Source: Omphiscola glabra (taxonomy: Eukaryota > Mollusca > Gastropoda > Lymnaeidae). From it: a DNA stretch of 64,000 nucleotides. Below, in pieces: positions 59,201 through 64,000 of the stretch (position 1 is its first letter; each line of letters starts with the position of its first letter). The stretch spans positions 25,407,503-25,471,502 of the forward strand of contig OZ024806.1 of the NCBI GenBank assembly GCA_964017045.1, written 5' to 3'. A model generated the notes under the pieces. It worked only from the letters and a program-made list of their open reading frames with translations, did no database searches and was not told the DNA's origin. The translations under genes were made by a program, and so were the position numbers.

Positions 59201-62200
59201 AAGTAGTTATGTGATCTCTACAATGTCAATGGTTGGATGAAGTAGTTAAGTGATCTCTACAATGTCAATGGTTGGATGGAGTAGTTATGTGGTCTCTACA
59301 ATGTCAATGGTTGGATGGAGTAGTTATGTGGTCTCTACAATGTCAATGGTTGGATGGAGTAGTTATGTGGTCTCTACAATGTCAATGGTTGGATGAAGTA
59401 GTTATGTGATCTCTACAATGTCAATGGTTGGATGAAGTAGTTAAGTGATCTCTACAATGTCAATGGTTGGATGGAGTAGTTATGTGATCTCTACAATGTC
59501 AATGGTTGGATGGAGTAGTTATGTGGTCTCTACAATGTCAATGGTTGGATGGAGTAGTTATGTGATCTCTACAATGTCAATGGTGAGATGGAGTAGTTAT
59601 GTGATCTCTACAATGTCAATGGTTGGATGGAGTAGTTAAGTGATCTCTACAATGTCAATGGTTGGATGGAGTAGTTATGTGATCTCTACAATGTCAATGG
59701 TTGGATGGAGTAGTTATGTGATCTCTACAATGTCAATGGTGAGATGAAGTAGTTAAGTGATCTCTACAATGTCAATGGTGGGATGGAGTAGTTGTGTGAT
59801 CTCTACAATGTCAATGGTGAGATGGAGTAGTTATGTGATCTCTACAATGTCAATGGTTGGATGGAGTAGTTATGTGATCTCTACAATGTCAATGGTGAGA
59901 TGAAGTAGTTAAGTGATCTCTACAATGTCAATGGTGGGATGGAGTAGTTGTGTGATCTCTACAATGTCAATGGTGAGATGGAGTAGTTCGGTGATCTCTA
60001 CAATGTCAATGGTGAGATGGAGTAGTTATGTGATCTCTACAATGTCAATGGTGAGATGGAGTAGTCGTGTGATCTCTACAATGTCAATGGTTGGATGGAG
60101 TAGTTGTGTGATCTCTACAATGTCAATGGTGACATGAAGTAGTTATGTGATCTCTACAATGTCAATGCTGGGATGGAGTAGTTGTGTGATCTCTACAATG
60201 TCAATGGTTGGATGGAGTAGTTATGTGGTCTCTACAATGTCAATGGTTTGATGGAGTAGTTATGTGATCTCTACAATGTCAATGGTGAGATGAAGTAGTT
60301 AAGTGATCTCTACAATGTCAATGGTGGGATGGAGTAGTTGTGTGATCTCTACAATGTCAATGGTGAGATGGAGTAGTTCGGTGATCTCTACAATGTCAAT
60401 GGTGAGATGGAGTAGTTATGTGATCTCTACAATGTCAATGGTGAGATGGAGTAGTCGTGTGATCTCTACAATGTCAATGGTTGGATGGAGTAGTTGTGTG
60501 ATCTCTACAATGTCAATGGTGACATGAAGTAGTTATGTGATCTCTACAATGTCAATGCTGGGATGGAGTAGTTGTGTGATCTCTACAATGTCAATGGTTG
60601 GATGGAGTAGTTATGTGGTCTCTACAATGTCAATGGTTTGATGGAGTAGTTATGTGATCTCTACAATGTCAATGGTGGGATGGAGTAGTTGTGTGATCTC
60701 TACAATATCAATGGTGAGATGAAGTAGTTATGTGATCTCTACAATGTCAATGCTGGGATGGAGTAGTTGTGTGATCTCTACAATGTCAATGGTTGGATGG
60801 AGTAGTTATGTGGTCTCTACAATGTCAATGGTTTGATGGAGTAGTTATGTGATCTCTACAATGTCAATGGTGAGATGAAGTAGTTAAGTGATCTCTACAA
60901 TGTCAATGGTGGGATGGAGTAGTTGTGTGATCTCTACAATGTCAATGGTGAGATGGAGTAGTTCGGTGATCTCTACAATGTCAATGGTGAGATGGAGTAG
61001 TTATGTGATCTCTACAATGTCAATGGTGAGATGGAGTAGTCGTGTGATCTCTACAATGTCAATGGTTGGATGGAGTAGTTGTGTGATCTCTACAATGTCA
61101 ATGGTGACATGAAGTAGTTATGTGATCTCTACAATGTCAATGCTGGGATGGAGTAGTTGTGTGATCTCTACAATGTCAATGGTTGGATGGAGTAGTTATG
61201 TGGTCTCTACAATGTCAATGGTTTGATGGAGTAGTTATGTGATCTCTACAATGTCAATGGTGGGATGGAGTAGTTGTGTGATCTCTACAATATCAATGGT
61301 GAGATGGAGTAGTTATGTGATCTCTACAATGTCAATGGTGAGAAGTAGTAGTTATGTGATATCTACAATGTCAATGGTGAGATGAAGTAGTTAATTGATC
61401 TCTACAATGTCAATGGTGAGATGGAGTAGTTAAGTGATCTCTACAATGTCAATGGTGAGATGGCGTAGTTATGTGATCTCTACAATGTCAATGGTGAGAT
61501 GGAGTAGTTAAGTGATCTCTACAATGTCAATGGTGAGATGGAGTAGTTAAGTGATCTCTACAATGTCAATGGTTGGATGGAGTAGTTAAGTGATCTCTAC
61601 AATGTCAATGGTGAGATGGAGTAGTTATGTGATCTCTACAATGTCAATGGTTGGATGGAGTAGTTAATTGATCTCTACAATGTCAATGGTGAGATGGAGT
61701 AGTTATGTGATCTATACAATGTCAATGGTGAGATGAAGTAGTTAATTGACCTCTACAATGTCAATGGTGAGATGGAGTAGTTATGTGATCTCTACAATGT
61801 CAATGGTTGGATGGAGTGGTTAAGTGATCTCTACAATGTCAATGATGAGATGGAGTAGTTAAGTGATCTCTACAATGTCAATGGTGAGATGAAGTAGTTA
61901 AGTGATCTCTACAATGTCAATGGTGAGATGGAGTAGTTAAGTGATCTCTACAATGTCAATGGTGAGATGGAGTAGTTAAGTGATCTCTACAATGTCAATG
62001 ATGAGATGGAGTAGTTATGTGATCTCTACAATGTCAATGGTGTAGTTATGTGATCTCTACAATGTCAATGGTGAGATGGAGTAGTTATGTGATCTCTACA
62101 ATGTCAATGGTTGGATGGAGTAGTTGTGTGATCTCTACAATGTCAATGTTGGTGGAATTTTTCACTACTGACAAATGTCTACAATGGTTAGGTATGCAAT

Positions 62201-62486
62201 ATTACTGACATATGATGATACAAATTATGTGCACAAGGGTTGGATTTATTGGTAATACTATTACTGAAGGAGATATATTATTACAATAATGTTGAAAGGT
62301 GGGTGGCAAAAAGTGGGAAGAGGCCAAAGTCTAGCAGAATATTTAAAAAAAAAATTTGCAAACAAGAGAAATATGCTACCTATAATCTACCAGGTGGGTT
62401 AATCCAATATGTCCACATGAACTTCCCATGTTGACAATGTGACCATGGTTGTTCTCCAGCATAGAGGGTAAAAACTGCTTGGTTGT
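56261..62486 (-). CDS. Short-chain dehydrogenase/reductase of the RDH10/SDR16C group, 3' part only
   Basis: NAD(P)-dependent oxidoreductase; relatives oxidise retinol or related lipids at endoplasmic-reticulum or lipid-droplet membranes. Four 3' coding exons are seen: 62486-62380, 58811-58674, 57819-57694, 56375-56261 (486 nt; 161 aa plus stop; phases agree). The first begins in phase 0 with [19 protein letters not shown], and the catalytic segment follows as SSC...DYSASK (YxxxK, with the Ser 13 residues before the Tyr; the Tyr and the Ser-Ala-Ser-Lys codons are split by an intron). It continues through [53 protein letters not shown] and RFFRADKFM, a C-terminal pattern closest to RDH10. Exons encoding the nucleotide-binding TGxxxGxG part are not in the last 1.5 kb of the window and must lie beyond it. 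The introns hold four minisatellite arrays. A candidate poly(A) signal is at 55974-55979. Substrate specificity cannot be read from this fragment. Confidence 0.85.
57031..57210. mobile_element. hAT-type MITE abutting the splice-donor array
   Basis: The left end CAGGGGTTCTTAAC and the right end GTTAATAATCCCTG form inverted repeats. The right end on the minus strand continues as CTTGTAGGGTCCACAGAC, the Charlie-like hAT terminus. No target duplication is visible; the right flank is the first unit of the 47-bp array, so the duplication could have been lost there. Confidence 0.7.
57211..57722 (-). repeat. 47-bp tandem array built from an exon end plus its 5' splice site (11 copies)
   Basis: The repeat unit read on the minus strand contains exon-like GTCTACTTTATGACAGCACT, then GAAACA and the donor GTAAGT, then about 14 bp of intron start. 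The copy at the right end (57694-57722) is the genuine end of dehydrogenase exon 57819-57694. The ten others follow it inside the intron. All ten keep GTAAGT; one has CGGTAAGT in place of CAGTAAGT. The two leftmost copies carry a variant (ACACAAAC, ATACGCCTG) that resembles the exon copy more than the middle ones do. Reading through the true donor gives CAG TAA at once, so use of any downstream donor would leave a protein ending shortly after MTALKQ. Confidence 0.95.
58108..58352 (+). repeat. 48-bp tandem repeat carrying a tRNA A-box-like motif (about 5 copies)
   Basis: The units contain tgtagctcagtggtatacag followed by gattgtaccatagtgaatta. TAGCTCAGTGGTA is the A-box pattern of tRNA genes (TRGCNNAGYNGG). 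More divergent copies continue to about 58570 (agtagctcagtgg, cttagcccagtgg, gtgtaggtcatgg). I see no matching B box or cloverleaf, so this is not called a tRNA. It could derive from the head of a tRNA-type SINE. Confidence 0.85.
58874..62148 (+). repeat. 39-bp minisatellite, about 84 copies, with higher-order repeats
   Basis: The unit is close to tggatggagtagttatgtga followed by tctctacaatgtcaatggt. Variants (ttggatgg, gagatgg, gagatgaa, gggatgg; taagtg, tatgtg, tgtgtg, tcggtg) form blocks that recur. An identical block begins near 59913, 60303 and 60888, spacings of 390 and 585 bp (10 and 15 units), and another block recurs at 60676 and 61261 (585 bp). The array lies in the intron between dehydrogenase exons 62486-62380 and 58811-58674. 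Because 39 is a multiple of three, spurious open frames run through it. Confidence 0.97.
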
Positions 62487-62859
62487 CTGGGGTTACAAGA
62501 ATGGAAAAGGGGGCAACATATTACTTCATTATAAACTGCTTTCGTAATATTAAAACAAAAATATTTAAAAAGGCAAATTAAATTAAGGCCAACAACTCAG
62601 ATTAAACTAAAGAAGTGTTTTAGTTGTTTCCCTTGATAATTAGTTCTCTCTCTCTCTTCTCCCCTTCCCCCTTAAGAAAAGAAAAACCAAGATTATATTA
62701 TAATAACATCAAATTCCATTACTTCACAATATGGCATCACAACTTCAGTACATCTTATTTGGGGGGGGGGGGGGAATCTTATGACCTTTCAGGGAATCAG
62801 CTTCTTGCGTAATTGGGTTAGAGGTGAGGGACACATTTAAAACAGACCTACACCAGTAC

Positions 62860-63160
62860 CACAAACAAGGACATTATCTTCACCACAAACAAGGACATTA
62901 TCTTCACCACAAACAAGGACATTATCTTCACCACAAACAAGGACATTATCTTCACCACAAACAAGGACATTATCTTCACCACAAACGAGGACATTATCTT
63001 CCCCATAAACGAGGACATTATCTTCCCCATAAACGAGGACATTATCTTCACCACAAACAAGGACTTATCTTCACCACAAACAAGGACATTATCTTCACCA
63101 CAAACAAGGACATAATCTTCACCACAAAGGAGGACATTATCTTCCCCGTAAACGAGGAAA
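62860..63160 (+). repeat. 24-bp tandem repeat (about 12-13 copies)
   Basis: The units read accacaaacaaggacattat followed by cttc, with a minority variant ccataaacgagg. The array lies upstream (transcript sense) of the first visible dehydrogenase exon. The 24-bp unit keeps frames open on both strands; no protein is inferred. Confidence 0.93.
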
Positions 63161-63568
63161 ATATCTTGACCACAAACACCACCCCACCCCCAGCCCAGGA
63201 AATCACCTATCTGCTGATTTGGGAGGGAGGTGAGGGACACAATCAAAATAGATTGTTTAGGTGTTGACATGTCTCCACCAGCACCATAACAAGGAAAATA
63301 TCTTCAAACACCCGCCCCCTCCCCAATGATATAATTTAAAAACCACCCCACCGTCCACTTCTTTGTGTTGGTCCAATGAACCGACGACTGAAAGGAGTGG
63401 CTGCTGGGTGGACAGGTGTTGACCGAGTCGGAAATAATTGAACAGATGGAGGGTTGAACGGAAAGAGAGAGAGAGAAACAACTATCACTGGTGTGGCTAT
63501 CAACAACAGGTGACAGCTGTTGGTTTGGTGTGTTCGAGTGGGCATAGGAGTAGAGGATTGTGGATGGG

Positions 63569-63737
63569 CAGTGGCTTAGCGAGCTTAACTCGCGCCCGGG
63601 GCACAATACCTTTTTAGCGCCCCCCCCTTTATTCGAAAACCATACAATATATAGTAAAATATACCATTTGGCGCCCCTTTGTGAGTAGCGCCCGGGGCAT
63701 GATGCCCCCCTTGCTCCCCCCCCTCACTACGCCACTG
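63569..63737. mobile_element. hAT-type MITE with perfect 8-bp target-site duplication (family A)
   Basis: Ends CAGTGGCTTAGCGAG and CTCACTACGCCACTG are inverted repeats, flanked by TGGATGGG on both sides (63561-63568 and 63738-63745). The interior has gcgcccggggca motifs twice, shared with the copy at 16743-16929. Length 169 bp. Confidence 0.92.
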
Positions 63738-64000
63738 TGGATGGGGAAGCAAATTCCGCTTTGACCTTTGACGACCTTGTAAATTTTAGGACATTAATGA
63801 GGCCCCCCCCCCCGTGATAATTAATGATTCTTTATTTGTATTTTAACACACTCTTAAATCCATTTCTTGTTTAAAAAAATCTTTCTAGATAAGTTTTAAT
63901 TGTTGAAACATGTTAAGATCTTAGCACTGCCTTACAATTCTTGTAGAGTACCACTCATCGACCAAGTGCCAGTGTCGCACTTGCCCGCCCCCCACCAACC

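Larger units (their letters stand above)
62487..64000. other. Intronic DNA of the dehydrogenase gene at the right edge
   Basis: No upstream dehydrogenase exon (nucleotide-binding TGxxxGxG or NNAG segments) is recognisable here. The interval holds the 24-bp array, a 14-bp poly-G tract (62761-62774), a short GA tract near 63462 and one hAT MITE. Confidence 0.55.

Noticed and set aside
59445..61112. Identical 74-codon frames with [11 protein letters not shown] repeats
   Set aside because: They are the 39-bp satellite read in one frame. Their identity reflects higher-order repetition, not paralogous genes.
62824..63270. Frames with HYLHHKQG repeats on the plus strand and VVKIMSLF on the minus strand
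   Set aside because: Both are translations of the 24-bp repeat in an intron.

Overview
The window is nuclear DNA from an animal and most likely from a mollusc, probably a gastropod. This rests on intron-rich genes with GT-AG introns, AT-rich non-coding DNA, many minisatellites and cut-and-paste DNA transposon relics, and on the protein families present. No operons, rRNA, intact tRNA genes or CRISPR arrays are visible. The species call is inference, not something read directly from the sequence.

Four host genes can be rebuilt exon by exon, and the splice phases agree at every junction. (1) Minus strand, 2262-15038: a T-box transcription factor of the T-brain (TBR1/EOMES/TBX21) class. It has seven coding exons and 791 codons from the first in-frame ATG; the frame stays open 5' of that ATG to a splice acceptor. 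(2) Minus strand, 30825-39315: Staufen, with fifteen coding exons, 923 aa, five double-stranded-RNA-binding domains and a long Gln/His-rich exon. (3) Plus strand, 44877-52109: FBXO16, an F-box protein, with eight coding exons and 348 aa. Staufen and FBXO16 are head to head and probably share a promoter near 44.55-44.77 kb. (4) Minus strand, 56261-62486 and continuing past the right edge: the C-terminal half of a short-chain dehydrogenase of the RDH10/SDR16C group, four 3' coding exons.

The space between and inside these genes is filled by more than fifteen minisatellite arrays with units of 11 to 59 bp, the largest about 3.3 kb (39-bp unit with higher-order structure), and by DNA-transposon remains. 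These include a 2.45-kb PIF/Harbinger-type relic (23966-26415), an 841-bp Tigger/pogo relic in the 5' region of Staufen, a 1.2-kb hAT-like element in a Staufen intron with a short deletion derivative upstream of the gene, and several small hAT-type MITEs, three of them with perfect 8-bp target-site duplications.

The most unusual signal is at 57211-57722. In the dehydrogenase gene the exon end together with its 5' splice site has been amplified into an 11-copy, 47-bp tandem array. The intron therefore begins with ten further copies of the donor GTAAGT, each carrying exon-like sequence. A much smaller duplication of an exon/donor boundary occurs in the T-brain gene at 14161-14215. I found no gene cluster that looks like a new multi-gene system; the novelty here is in repeat architecture and splice-site duplication.
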